Of a stretch of 64,000 nucleotides of DNA, positions 25,896 through 34,783 are shown piece after piece (within the stretch, counting starts at the first letter, position 1; every line of letters begins with the position of its first letter). Source of the stretch: Brachyspira hampsonii 30446 (GTDB lineage: Bacteria > Spirochaetota > Brachyspiria > Brachyspirales > Brachyspiraceae). A program made the translations under genes and the position numbers. The stretch lies in the NCBI RefSeq assembly GCF_000316195.1, contig NZ_JH994111.1, positions 1-64,000 of the forward strand. The letters are read 5' to 3'. The notes under the pieces are model-generated. The model was given only the letters and a program-made list of their open reading frames with translations, did not search any database and had not been told where the DNA came from.

Positions 25896-26933
25896 TTAAT
25901 TTTCTAAATTTTCTAAAAATATTATTTTAGAGTCAGATACCTCCCAATTAGTATTAACATTTTTTTTATATATCATTTCAAACATTATTTTACCGGCATT
26001 ATATCCTTCCATAAATACAGCTTCCATAACAGTAAATGATATTATACCTGATTTTATTAGGTTTTTTATACTTTCTGCCATACCATGAGTAACTATTTTT
26101 TTACCTATTAGTATGTTTTTATCTATCATATCATAAATTTCCTGAGCATATCTATTAATATAAATTCCTTTAATATCCTCTTTAAGGCATATTTCTTTTA
26201 TAGTATGTATGCTGTCTTCTATATTTCCGCAGTAAATAGGACCTAAAATATCTATTTTTGTGTCTTTTATTCTTTTCAAAAATCCTTCTAAATACATTCC
26301 TGAAGAAATATTATCATCTCCATTATCAATTATCAGAAGTTTTTCATTGTCTCTCAAAATATTAGCAGCTATTCCAGCAACTATAGAACCTTGTTTTATA
26401 TGATTAGGTCCTACATGCGATATGCTGTCAGACAATCTCGTTCCTATAGAGATTATATTAATTTTACCGAAATAGGGCTTTAATATATTATATATAATAT
26501 CTCTATTTAAAGGCGTTATTATTAAGCCGTCTATATTACCTTCTTCTAATATCTTTTTTAAAGTTTCTATCTGCTTATCAGGAGAATGTATTTCTGTGGG
26601 CGTTATTTTTAGATTATAATTATATATAGAATATTCTTTCTGAACGGTATTAAGTCCTCGTATAATTTCTTTTGTATAAAACTCATTAAAAGAATCAGCT
26701 ATGAGACAATGTACTATCTTTTCTTTTTGATTTGCCAGAGAACTTCCTATGTAATTTTTTTCATAATTTAATTCGGAGGCTAATTCTAATATTTTAGATT
26801 TGGTTTCTTCTTTAATAAATTCGCTTCCGTTTATTGCTCTGGCTACAGTTGTTCTGCTTATACCAAGTCTTTTAGCTATTTCTTTCTGAGTTACTCTCTT
26901 GAGTTTTGTTAATTCTTTTACATCATCGTTCAT
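25896..26933 (-). CDS. LacI-family transcriptional regulator
   Basis: 345 residues. The N-terminal LacI helix-turn-helix has VTQKEIAKRLGISRTTVARA followed by INGS and KSKILELASELNY with the hinge. The periplasmic-binding-protein-like domain has VHCLIADSFNEFYTKEIIRG, DGLIITPLNRD and IISIGTRLSDSISHVGPNH. It presumably senses a sugar or related ligand. No sugar gene lies beside it, so its target is elsewhere or unrecognised. The next gene in the same direction is LemA-like, 82 bp away from its stop. Confidence 0.9.
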   Translation of the reverse strand: MNDDVKELTKLKRVTQKEIAKRLGISRTTVARAINGSEFIKEETKSKILELASELNYEKNYIGSSLANQKEKIVHCLIADSFNEFYTKEIIRGLNTVQKEYSIYNYNLKITPTEIHSPDKQIETLKKILEEGNIDGLIITPLNRDIIYNILKPYFGKINIISIGTRLSDSISHVGPNHIKQGSIVAGIAANILRDNEKLLIIDNGDDNISSGMYLEGFLKRIKDTKIDILGPIYCGNIEDSIHTIKEICLKEDIKGIYINRYAQEIYDMIDKNILIGKKIVTHGMAESIKNLIKSGIISFTVMEAVFMEGYNAGKIMFEMIYKKNVNTNWEVSDSKIIFLENLEN

Positions 26934-27014
26934 ATTAATCCGAATAATTTAATTTAGTCTATTATAGTAAAAGTTTTAATTTTTGTAAATATGATTAATG
27001 CTAATATATTTTAT

Positions 27015-27623
27015 CTATTGAAACATATTAGCAGTTTGTGCTATTATATTAGTTCCCGTTTCAAATTTCAAGAAAGGAAATTTTCCCATTATACCTGCTA
27101 CTATACTTGAAGGAGGAGTTGTTGTAAGTCTATTATACTCCAATACATGATCATTATAGGCAGATATATATTTTTTTTCATCTTCTATTATAGGACGCAT
27201 CTCATTTAAAGCGGATATATAGTTCTGATTTGTTCTTAAAACGGGATAATTTCTAGCTGTATAATTAATTTTATTTATATTTTCAGTTATTCTTGCCTGT
27301 ATATATTGATATTCCTGAAATGTTAATGGTTTTTCTATTAAAGTAGAATCGGCTTCTATTGATTTTATTCTTGCTATATAATTGCTTAGTGAATGAAGTA
27401 CATATATATCTATTTTTGGTATTACTGATACGGCATTATAATAATTTTCTGAAGCTATATTTTTTTTATAATAAGTATCCATTATGGAGTCTAATGATTC
27501 TCTTGATAATTTTTCTTCTGTTAATATAGATTCTTTTATAGAAGTTGTAGAAACTATCATAAATATAGTAATAGCTATTATATTCACTAAAATAAATATT
27601 ATTGCTACCGCAGAGCCTCTCAT
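27015..27623 (-). CDS. LemA-family membrane protein
   Basis: A 202-residue protein. An N-terminal transmembrane segment (VAIIFILVNIIAITIFMIVS) is followed by a helical domain ending in the LemA-like motif YISAYNDHVLEYNRLTTTPP and SIVAGIMGKFPFLKFE. LemA proteins are membrane-anchored helical bundles of unclear role. The central region is diverged (ARNYPVLRTNQNYISAL). The GGGGA before the ATG supports the start. It is upstream of the LacI-type gene in the same direction. Confidence 0.7.
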   Translation of the reverse strand: MRGSAVAIIFILVNIIAITIFMIVSTTSIKESILTEEKLSRESLDSIMDTYYKKNIASENYYNAVSVIPKIDIYVLHSLSNYIARIKSIEADSTLIEKPLTFQEYQYIQARITENINKINYTARNYPVLRTNQNYISALNEMRPIIEDEKKYISAYNDHVLEYNRLTTTPPSSIVAGIMGKFPFLKFETGTNIIAQTANMFQ

Positions 27624-27766
27624 ATATTTTAATCCCCGTTTTTTATATATTTTAGATTAAAAATTATATATTATATATCTTATTAATTCAAATTTATTTA
27701 TTTTATAAAACAGTTAATATCAATTTATGTGATAAATCAGTATTTGAAAAGTATATATATTTTACC

Positions 27767-27794
27767 TTGACTTTTTTACATTATTATATAGAAT
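27767..27794 (+). promoter_or_regulatory. sigma70-type promoter of amino-acid ABC operon
   Basis: TTGACT (27767-27772) and TAGAAT (27789-27794), spacer 16 bp, 33 bp before the binding-protein ATG. Confidence 0.65.
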
Positions 27795-27827
27795 TATCAA
27801 AAAATATAAAATTATAGGATTTAAGTT

Positions 27828-28571
27828 ATGTTTAAGAATAATATTGTAAAAATAGTGATAGCTTTGTTAGCAGTTTTAGTTTTATTCATAAGCTGTCAGA
27901 AAAAAGAAGAAAAAAACAAATTGTATGTAGGCACTAATGCTGAATTTGAGCCTTTTGAGTATAGAGAAGGGGATAAAATAGTTGGATTCGATATGGATTT
28001 GATAGCTGAGATTGCTAAGTTAATAGGTAAAGAAATAGAGATAGTAGATATGCAGTTTGACGGACTTCTTCCTGCTTTAGAAGCTAAAAAAATAGATATA
28101 ATTGCTGCAGGTATGACTGCTACTGAAGAGAGAAAGAAGTTTGTTAATTTTACAGAACCTTATTATAATTCAAAACAGTCTATAGTAGTTCAGGCATCAA
28201 ATACTGATATAACTTCTTTTGATAGCTTTGCAGGTAAAAAAATAGGTGTTGTTTTAGGATACACAGGAGATATTTTAGTAAGCGAAATGACTAATGTAGA
28301 AGCTCAGAAATTTAATAGTGCTTCAGAAACAATATTAGCTTTGAAATCTCAGAAAGTTGATGCTGTTGTATTAGATTATGAGCCTGCTAAAAATTATGTT
28401 GCTCAGAATGCTGAATTGAAATTAGTAGAAACTGATGCTGCTGTTGAAGAGTATTCTATAGCTATGAGAAAAGAAGATACAGAGCTTCTTGCTCAAATTA
28501 ACGATGCTTTAAAAACACTTAAAGATAACGGCACTTATGATGCTTTAATAAGCAAATATTTTGGTGAATAA
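27828..28571 (+). CDS. amino-acid ABC transporter, substrate-binding lipoprotein
   Basis: 247 residues with a lipoprotein signal (IVIALLAVLVLFISC, Cys at about 24). The family-3 solute-binding fold shows LYVGTNAEFEPFEY, IVGFDMDLIAEIAKLIGK, DIIAAGMTATEERKKFVNF and GKKIGVVLGYTGD. This is typical of polar amino-acid binders such as GlnH and ArtJ; the exact ligand is not readable. It heads the operon with permease and ATPase. Confidence 0.93.
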   Translation: MFKNNIVKIVIALLAVLVLFISCQKKEEKNKLYVGTNAEFEPFEYREGDKIVGFDMDLIAEIAKLIGKEIEIVDMQFDGLLPALEAKKIDIIAAGMTATEERKKFVNFTEPYYNSKQSIVVQASNTDITSFDSFAGKKIGVVLGYTGDILVSEMTNVEAQKFNSASETILALKSQKVDAVVLDYEPAKNYVAQNAELKLVETDAAVEEYSIAMRKEDTELLAQINDALKTLKDNGTYDALISKYFGE

Positions 28572-28583
28572 TATATTATACTT

Positions 28584-28646
28584 TATATCTTCTTCTTATT
28601 ACCTTTCAATTTTTGCTTTGAGATTATAAGAAGAGGATATATTTTT
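28584..28646 (+). terminator. intra-operon hairpin after binding-protein gene
   Basis: TATATCTTCTTCTTAT (28584-28599) pairs with ATAAGAAGAGGATATA (28626-28641), 16 bp with one G-U, followed by TTTTTATTA. It probably lowers read-through or protects the upstream message, so that binding protein exceeds permease. Confidence 0.7.
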
Positions 28647-28665
28647 ATTATAAAGGTTTATATAT

Positions 28666-29379
28666 ATGCTTGAATATTTAGAACTTCTAAAGTTAATATT
28701 CATATCAAATGACAGATATATTTATATTATAAAAGGGTTATTATTTTCTGTAGGAACAACTGCATGTGCTACAGTGATAGGTATTATATTGGGTATATTA
28801 GTTGCTTTGCTTCAGCTTTCTGAATTTTATCCATTTAAAAACTCTAAAAAATTGAAAGATTTTAATCCTTTAGCAAAAATAGCATTCTGGTATGTAAATA
28901 TTTTAAGAGGAACTCCTGTTGTAGTACAGCTTATGATATGGGCTAATATTGTTTTTGTTGATAATTTAAGAAATACTCCTATACTTATTATAGCAGCCAT
29001 TGCTTTTGGTATAAACTCTGGTGCTTATGTTGCTGAAATTATAAGGGCTGGTATACAGAGTTTAGATAAGGGACAAATGGAGGCGGCGAGAGCTTTGGGT
29101 ATGAATTATGGACTTGCTATGAGGCTGATAATAATACCTCAGGCTATCAAAAAAATACTTCCTCCTTTAGTAAGCGAATTTATAGCTTTGCTTAAAGAAA
29201 CTTCTGTTGTAGGATTTATAGGAGGAGTTGATTTACTTAGATCTGCAAACATCATAACAAGCCAAACATATAGGGGAGTTGAGCCTTTACTTGCTGTTGG
29301 TATAATATATTTTATACTTACTTCTATATTCGCTATGATTATGAAGAGAGTAGAGGAGGGTTTAAAAGAAAGTGATTAA
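28666..29379 (+). CDS. amino-acid ABC transporter permease
   Basis: 237 residues of the HisM/GlnP type: about five membrane segments and the EAA loop [34 protein letters not shown] and [18 protein letters not shown] are family signatures. It overlaps the ATPase gene by 8 bp. It couples ATP hydrolysis by the 29372 product to uptake of the ligand captured by the 27828 lipoprotein. Confidence 0.94.
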   Translation: MLEYLELLKLIFISNDRYIYIIKGLLFSVGTTACATVIGIILGILVALLQLSEFYPFKNSKKLKDFNPLAKIAFWYVNILRGTPVVVQLMIWANIVFVDNLRNTPILIIAAIAFGINSGAYVAEIIRAGIQSLDKGQMEAARALGMNYGLAMRLIIIPQAIKKILPPLVSEFIALLKETSVVGFIGGVDLLRSANIITSQTYRGVEPLLAVGIIYFILTSIFAMIMKRVEEGLKESD

Positions 29380-30100
29380 GGTAAAAAATTTACATAAACA
29401 ATTTGGAAAATTAGAAGTTCTTAAAGGTATTGATGTTAACATTGCAAAGGGAGAGATCATTGCCATAATAGGACCTTCCGGAAGCGGTAAATCAACATTT
29501 TTAAGATGTCTGAACAGACTTGAAGAGCCTTCTAAAGGTGATATTATCATAAACGGCAAAAACATAATGGATAAAGATACTAATATTAACATTATGCGGC
29601 AGGAACTTGGTATGGTATTTCAGCATTTCAATTTATTTCCTCATAAAACTGTTATGGAAAATATCACTTTAGCTCCTATGAAAGTAAAGAAAGTTTCAAA
29701 AGAAAATGCTGAGAAAAAGGCTATAGAGCTTCTTAATAAAGTAGGATTGGTTGATAAAAAAGATGTTTATCCGAGCAAACTTTCCGGAGGACAGAAACAG
29801 AGAATAGCTATAGCTAGGGCTTTGGCTATGGAGCCTGATATTATGCTTTTTGATGAGCCTACTTCTGCTTTGGATCCTGAGATGATTAAAGAGGTTTTAG
29901 ATGTTATGATAGAGCTTGCAAGAGAAGGCATGACTATGTTAATTGTTACTCATGAAATGGGGTTTGCAAAGAATGTTGCTACGAGAATACTTTTTATGAA
30001 TGACGGGCAGATACTTGAAGATGAAAAACCTAATGAATTCTTTTCTAATCCTAAACATGACAGAGTTAAAGATTTCTTGTATAAAGTATTAAATCATTAA
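29372..30100 (+). CDS. amino-acid ABC transporter ATP-binding protein
   Basis: 242 residues of the GlnQ/HisP group. Walker [22 protein letters not shown]-loop [11 protein letters not shown], signature [15 protein letters not shown], Walker [15 protein letters not shown] and the switch His in VTHEMGFA are all intact. The start codon is GTG at 29372, inside the permease gene, with GAGGAGGG about 12 nt upstream; no better start exists. Confidence 0.96.
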   Translation: MIKVKNLHKQFGKLEVLKGIDVNIAKGEIIAIIGPSGSGKSTFLRCLNRLEEPSKGDIIINGKNIMDKDTNINIMRQELGMVFQHFNLFPHKTVMENITLAPMKVKKVSKENAEKKAIELLNKVGLVDKKDVYPSKLSGGQKQRIAIARALAMEPDIMLFDEPTSALDPEMIKEVLDVMIELAREGMTMLIVTHEMGFAKNVATRILFMNDGQILEDEKPNEFFSNPKHDRVKDFLYKVLNH

Positions 30101-30238
30101 TTTTGATAATATATTAATAAAAAATAAAAATTATACTTTTTATTCTATAATAGTTTTATATGTTTTAATCTTAAATTGATTTTTTAATTTGGCATAAAAA
30201 TAATTTTTAATAAAAACAATTTTTTAAGGAAACAAATA

Positions 30239-30976
30239 ATGGTTTATGAAATATTTTCTAACAAACTTTCAATAGGAATCATATCTTATGTTGTATTTAT
30301 AATATCAGCAAGTACGCATGAATATTCTCATGCCAGAACTGCATTTATGTTTGGAGATAGAACTGCTATGAGACTTGGAAGGCTTACTCTAAATCCTTTA
30401 GCTCATATTGATATATTGGGAAGTGTAGTTCTTCCAATAATTGCTGCCGTTACAGGTATTCCGGTTATAGGCTGGATGAAAGCTGTTCCTGTTAATCCGC
30501 ATAATTTTAATAATTTTGAAAGAGATCAGGCATTAGTATCATTTGCAGGACCTTTTGCCAATCTCATAATTGCATCTATAGCTTTTATCATAATGAAAAT
30601 ACTAACAATAACTACAGACGGTACTTTTTTAATATATAAAATTATAATGATTTTAGAACAAAATAATAATGCTTTCTTTAATATGATAATTAATGCATTA
30701 CCTATAATTTTGGCTATGCTTTTTATGTTTTATATGATTAATATAATGCTTATGTTTTTTAATCTTCTTCCTTTTCCTCCATTGGACGGAGGATGGATAC
30801 TAAGGTTTTTCTTATCTCCAAAGGGTAAAGATACTTATGATAAAATATACCCTTACGGATTTCTAATACTTTATGCCTTGCTTTTCTTTGGAATATTAAG
30901 AACTATATTGGCATTTATACAGACTATATCTCAGCATTTATTGGGAAAGAGTATTAATATTATATTTTCTATATAA
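30239..30976 (+). CDS. site-2 protease family (M50) membrane protein
   Basis: 245 residues, about five transmembrane helices. Zinc motif HEYSHA (HExxH, about residues 27-31) in the first helices and the third ligand in NLLPFPPLDGGWIL. GWMKAVPVNPHNFNN lies between. It is the compact, PDZ-less M50 type, which cleaves membrane-embedded substrates. AAGGA precedes the ATG. No neighbour suggests a substrate. Confidence 0.88.
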   Translation: MVYEIFSNKLSIGIISYVVFIISASTHEYSHARTAFMFGDRTAMRLGRLTLNPLAHIDILGSVVLPIIAAVTGIPVIGWMKAVPVNPHNFNNFERDQALVSFAGPFANLIIASIAFIIMKILTITTDGTFLIYKIIMILEQNNNAFFNMIINALPIILAMLFMFYMINIMLMFFNLLPFPPLDGGWILRFFLSPKGKDTYDKIYPYGFLILYALLFFGILRTILAFIQTISQHLLGKSINIIFSI

Positions 30977-30980
30977 ATAG

Positions 30981-31145
30981 AGTTTCTTCCAAACTAATTT
31001 TATTATTAATTGCCATGTATATTTTACATGTTTTTAATGCAGTATGTAGGCTTAAATACCGCATGTTTATACAACATGTAGAATATTATTTTTATAATTG
31101 ATAAATTTCTAAAATTTTATCAAGCACTTTTTAAACTAATATTTT
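30981..31145. repeat. TIR-type intergenic element (GTTTCAAAA family)
   Basis: Left end GTTTCTTCCAAACTAATTTT (30982), right end TATCAAGCACTTTTTAAAC (31118-31136). The right half, ATTATTTTTATAATTGATAA with AAATTTTATC, closely follows the sequence near 37170-37220. About 165 bp filling the gap between convergent genes; it contains ATGCAGTATG and no coding signal. It could also act as a terminator. Confidence 0.5.
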
Positions 31146-32036
31146 TTATCTGTTCAAACTCCACCAGCTACCTTTAGGAGAATAGAACATATATTCTATG
31201 GCAAAATTGAATGTTGATGTATTTGGGGCATTGCCTTTTCCATATACTGTTTTCTGATATGATACTGTCATATACAAAAAGTCCGATATTGTAGCTTTAA
31301 ATTTTACAAATATGTCCAAATAAGAAAGAGTTGATTGTTTGGTATATGGAAATATATAATTAACTCCTGTATATAGAGTGATAAAAGGAGAAGTAATTAT
31401 TTCTACGCCTCCGGATATTTCTCCTGTATTAAGAATATCTTTTAATAAATTATCTCTAGTATCAAATGTATAGCAAAAGAAGAAATTAAGAGGTATTACT
31501 TTAGGAATACCGGCAAACATTATTGTGGTATATAGATTAAAAGGATCTTTAATATCTAAATATATATGATTATTTTTCATAAAACTATAGCTTAATCCTA
31601 CTTTAACACCTATAGATAAATACCAATCCAATAGTGTGGCTTTCATAGTGGCATTAATGGAATCAAAATTAAAATCATCTGTCATATTTGTAGCACTAGT
31701 GATATCATTTCTCCAATCTTGTCTTTGATATGTGAAGCTAGTTGATACTCCTAGTTCTAAATATTTAATAGGTCTTACTTTAAAATAAGGCATAAATGTA
31801 AAATATAAATCTCTTCTGCTTATATTTGGGTTATTAGGATCCAATATCTGTAATTTTCCATCAAACCAAGAATTATATTCAGAAAATATTCCGCCTATGC
31901 CTACAGAAAACATTTTATTTTTTTCTATAAGAGGTGTAACATCAAAATCAAAGTCATTTCTTCTTGCAAAAGATATTTGAGAAAAACAGAATAATATAAA
32001 AAGTATAAAGTATATAATTGATAATCTATTTTTCAT
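31146..32036 (-). CDS. outer-membrane beta-barrel-like protein
   Basis: About 296 residues with a signal peptide (LSIIYFILFILFCFSQISFA). The mature part alternates aromatic and polar residues in strand-like runs (LYFTFMPYFKVRPIKYLELG, TLYTGVNYIFPY, YMTVSYQKTVYG), as in outer-membrane barrels. The frame also opens at TTG 32051, directly after the upstream stop. ATG 32036 fits the signal peptide better, but neither has a clear ribosome binding site. It is last in the YtxH/SurA-like operon. No named family recognised. Confidence 0.65.
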   Translation of the reverse strand: MKNRLSIIYFILFILFCFSQISFARRNDFDFDVTPLIEKNKMFSVGIGGIFSEYNSWFDGKLQILDPNNPNISRRDLYFTFMPYFKVRPIKYLELGVSTSFTYQRQDWRNDITSATNMTDDFNFDSINATMKATLLDWYLSIGVKVGLSYSFMKNNHIYLDIKDPFNLYTTIMFAGIPKVIPLNFFFCYTFDTRDNLLKDILNTGEISGGVEIITSPFITLYTGVNYIFPYTKQSTLSYLDIFVKFKATISDFLYMTVSYQKTVYGKGNAPNTSTFNFAIEYMFYSPKGSWWSLNR

Positions 32037-32051
32037 AATATTAGTTAACAA

Positions 32052-33128
32052 TCACTTTTTTAATAATAAATCAATATTCTTTTCTATATTGTATCGGTAT
32101 CTTAGATCTGTAACTAATATTTGATATTTTTGCTGAGTTTTAGCTTCTACCACTAAGCTTGCTAATGCTTTTTGGGCATCAGCATAAGGCAAAGAATCTA
32201 TATTATACATTTTACCATATCTTTCATAAGCTAAATTGATTTCTTCTTCTGTAGGAGTAGGTATAGTAGATCTTATGGTTTTATTTATAAAATTGGCATT
32301 AACAGCATTTCTAGTTAAGAAATTTTCTATAGATTTAGCCTGAGGGGTTTCATAAAATCCTACTTTTTTAGCTTCATACATCATAACTTCTCTAGCTACA
32401 AATGCCTTAAACATTCCCTCTTTAGCCTGAAGTTTTAAGGCAGCCGGAATATTTGCCCCAGCCTGTTTTATAGATTCATCAAACATATTATTAAATTCTG
32501 ACAAAGGTACAGTTTTTTCTTCTATAGTAATGCAAGGATCACTATTAATTGAATATTTAAAATTATTATAATTAGTTCTTGCTGATTCTATGATTTTATC
32601 ATATTCATTTCTCATACGCTCTTGAAGAATTGTTGTTTCTATTTCCATAGCAACCTGTTCATAAGTTACATTAGGACCTACAGCAGCCCTTATTCTTGAT
32701 ATATTATTATTAAAGAATCTTCTTTTTTCTTCATCTGTTACTACGGCAAAATCATCTGCAACTTTTTCTTGCATATAAAGCTGCGATAATTGATTATCTC
32801 TTTCTTTAGAAATTAATTTTAATACTTCTTCATCTTTATCATATCCCGCTTCAACGGCTTTTAAGTATATTAATTCCTGCTCTATAATTTGGGAAGCAAA
32901 CTGCCACAATTGAAAATCATTAGTAAGAAGAGCATTAACAGCCTCTTCAGGAGCACCTCTTAAAACGGTAAGATTAGATATTTCAGACAAGCATTCTTCA
33001 ACAGTCATAAGTTTTTTTATATTTCCTTCGCCGTCTCTTATCCTAATTACCCAATTAGTATCCTCTGAATATAAAAAAGAAGAAAATAATACTATACAAA
33101 AAATTGAAAAAAATATTTTTTTTATCAT
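32052..33128 (-). CDS. SurA-N-like periplasmic chaperone
   Basis: 358 residues with a signal peptide (IFFSIFCIVLFSSFLYS). Mostly helical, with SurA/PrsA-like chaperone features: QLWQFASQIIEQELIYLKAV, VTDEEKRRFFNNNISRI and TPTEEEINLAYERYGKMYN. No parvulin isomerase domain is visible, so it should act as a holdase for exported proteins. The outer-membrane-type gene follows with no gap, making that protein a plausible client. AGGAA lies before the ATG. Confidence 0.7.
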   Translation of the reverse strand: MIKKIFFSIFCIVLFSSFLYSEDTNWVIRIRDGEGNIKKLMTVEECLSEISNLTVLRGAPEEAVNALLTNDFQLWQFASQIIEQELIYLKAVEAGYDKDEEVLKLISKERDNQLSQLYMQEKVADDFAVVTDEEKRRFFNNNISRIRAAVGPNVTYEQVAMEIETTILQERMRNEYDKIIESARTNYNNFKYSINSDPCITIEEKTVPLSEFNNMFDESIKQAGANIPAALKLQAKEGMFKAFVAREVMMYEAKKVGFYETPQAKSIENFLTRNAVNANFINKTIRSTIPTPTEEEINLAYERYGKMYNIDSLPYADAQKALASLVVEAKTQQKYQILVTDLRYRYNIEKNIDLLLKK

Positions 33129-33153
33129 AATAAAACAATTCCTAAATTATAAA

Positions 33154-33561
33154 TCAAAAATCTTCATCATCATTTTCGGTGAAATCATCTTTTTTTCTAT
33201 TTTTACCGGTAAATAGGGCAAATATAGATTTAAATATATTAATAATGCTAAAGTTATTAGATATATTTGAAGTCATTGAACTAAAATTACTAATGCTGCT
33301 GGATAAATTATTAAACGAATCATGTATACTGTCTAATGTTAGTTTAACCTTATTAGCTTCATCATCTACTGTATTTGCAATGCTTCCTATTTTTTCACTA
33401 ATAGATTCGATATTTTCTAATATTCTATCGAATCTATTAGTAAATCTAAAATAACCTGCAAGTAAAACAAAAAATATAGCTAATACTAATATTAATATAG
33501 AAATAGCTATGAAAGCTAAAGATATAGCTATAACATTAATTTGAAATGTAATATCCTGCAT
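33154..33561 (-). CDS. DUF948-like membrane protein with coiled coil
   Basis: 135 residues: an N-terminal transmembrane helix (ISILILVLAIFFVLLAGYF), then a heptad-rich stretch (NIESISEKIGSIANTVDDEA) and Ser/Asn-rich helices, ending in an acidic tail. This fits the DUF948/YtxG type often encoded with YtxH, as here: the ytxH-like gene ends 8 bp upstream. A link to envelope stress is inferred from context only. Confidence 0.65.
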   Translation of the reverse strand: MQDITFQINVIAISLAFIAISILILVLAIFFVLLAGYFRFTNRFDRILENIESISEKIGSIANTVDDEANKVKLTLDSIHDSFNNLSSSISNFSSMTSNISNNFSIINIFKSIFALFTGKNRKKDDFTENDDEDF

Positions 33562-33569
33562 GTTAATTA

Positions 33570-33836
33570 TTATTCTTCAACAGTTTCTTCAGAAGCTTTT
33601 TTCTTTCTTTTTTCAAAGAAATCATTTGTTTTTTCTTTTCCTTTTTCAACTAATTCTGAAGTTTTTAATACGCTTCTATGATAAATATCATCTACTTTAT
33701 ATTTAATATTATCCATAGTTTCTTTAATATCTTCTCTAGTTTCTTCTCCGGCTTTTGGTGCGAATAATACTCCCAAAGCAAGACCTGCAGTTAAGCCCAA
33801 TAAAAATGAAAACATACCTGATACTTCTCTAGACAT
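33570..33836 (-). CDS. YtxH-domain protein
   Basis: 88 residues. An N-terminal glycine-rich helix with the YtxH signature (FLLGLTAGLALGVLFAPKAG, then EETREDI), followed by a charged amphipathic helix and a Lys/Glu tail. It is a small single-pass membrane protein. AGGAGG lies 8 nt before the ATG, a very strong site. First gene of a four-gene operon running to the outer-membrane protein. Confidence 0.85.
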   Translation of the reverse strand: MSREVSGMFSFLLGLTAGLALGVLFAPKAGEETREDIKETMDNIKYKVDDIYHRSVLKTSELVEKGKEKTNDFFEKRKKKASEETVEE

Positions 33837-33873
33837 AATAATATCCTCCTAGTTGTTACATAACTTATCTTTA

Positions 33874-33902
33874 ATATTAAATTTAATTTACATTTTTGTC
33901 AA
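33874..33902 (-). promoter_or_regulatory. sigma70-type promoter of ytxH operon
   Basis: TTGACA (33897-33902) and TAATAT (33874-33879) on the minus strand, spacer 17 bp, 38 bp before the ytxH ATG. The remainder of this 325-bp divergent gap (to 34161) shows nothing else I can support. Confidence 0.65.
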
Positions 33903-34161
33903 CTAATCAAAAATGCTTTTCTAATATAAAAACTAGAAATAAAGTAATAAGTAATATTGTTTTTTTGTATAAAAAGCCTTAATATTAGTTTGATAAATAA
34001 TACTAATTAAAATTTTTTAAAATTATAATTTATCACTAGTAATATAAAGCATTAAATTGGCAGATTATTACTGCAGCATAATGTAAAAGAATCGTACTAA
34101 TATATTAATTAAACATGTAAAAATTAAGTTTACAATTTTTATTATAATAATAGGAGCTATT

Positions 34162-34674
34162 ATGGAATTGAAAGTTTTGAATAAGCAGAATAATTCTAGA
34201 ATGTGTCTTGTATGCGGATTTAAAAATGATTTGAGTTTGAAAGCAGAGTTTTATGAGTTGGAAGATAAATCATTATGTGCTTTAGTAACTTTTAAAGATG
34301 TGCATCAGGGGTATCCTTCAAGAGTTCATGGCGGTATACTTGCAGCCATTTTAGATGAGACTATAGGAAGAGCTATGATGCCTTATACAGGCGAAGATAA
34401 ATGGGGCGTTACTATGACTCTTACTACGAAATATAAAAGACCTGTGCCTATCAATGAACAAATTAGAATAATAGGAAAAATCACTTCCGGAGACGGAAGG
34501 ATATTTGAAGGTGAAGGATATATACTTCTTAATGATGATAAAGTAGCTGTAACTGCTAAGGGTACATATATATGTATGGGGCTTGAAAAAATAGCTGAGA
34601 TGGATCCTAATAATGAAGAAGATTGGTTTGTAGAAAAAAAAGAAACTGATCCTAAAATAATAGATATACCTTAA
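34162..34674 (+). CDS. hot-dog fold thioesterase (PaaI type)
   Basis: 170 residues. The hot-dog signature with the catalytic acid is RVHGGILAAILDETIG; the strand KWGVTMTLTTKYKRPVPINE and VAVTAKGTYICM complete the fold. An N-terminal MCLVCG motif resembles that of other hot-dog proteins. It presumably hydrolyses an acyl-CoA. AGGAG precedes the ATG. Stands alone. Confidence 0.8.
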   Translation: MELKVLNKQNNSRMCLVCGFKNDLSLKAEFYELEDKSLCALVTFKDVHQGYPSRVHGGILAAILDETIGRAMMPYTGEDKWGVTMTLTTKYKRPVPINEQIRIIGKITSGDGRIFEGEGYILLNDDKVAVTAKGTYICMGLEKIAEMDPNNEEDWFVEKKETDPKIIDIP

Positions 34675-34708
34675 TTTTATTAATTATATTATAAAGTATT
34701 ATCACGAT

Positions 34709-34736
34709 TTGACTTTGATTAATAGTTTTGTATAAT
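34709..34736 (+). promoter_or_regulatory. sigma70-type promoter of GT2 gene
   Basis: TTGACT (34709-34714) and TATAAT (34731-34736), spacer 16 bp, 47 bp before the glycosyltransferase ATG. Confidence 0.65.
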
Positions 34737-34783
34737 ACTTTGTATTTATTTAAATATAAAATTTATTAGCTGAAATGTAAATT

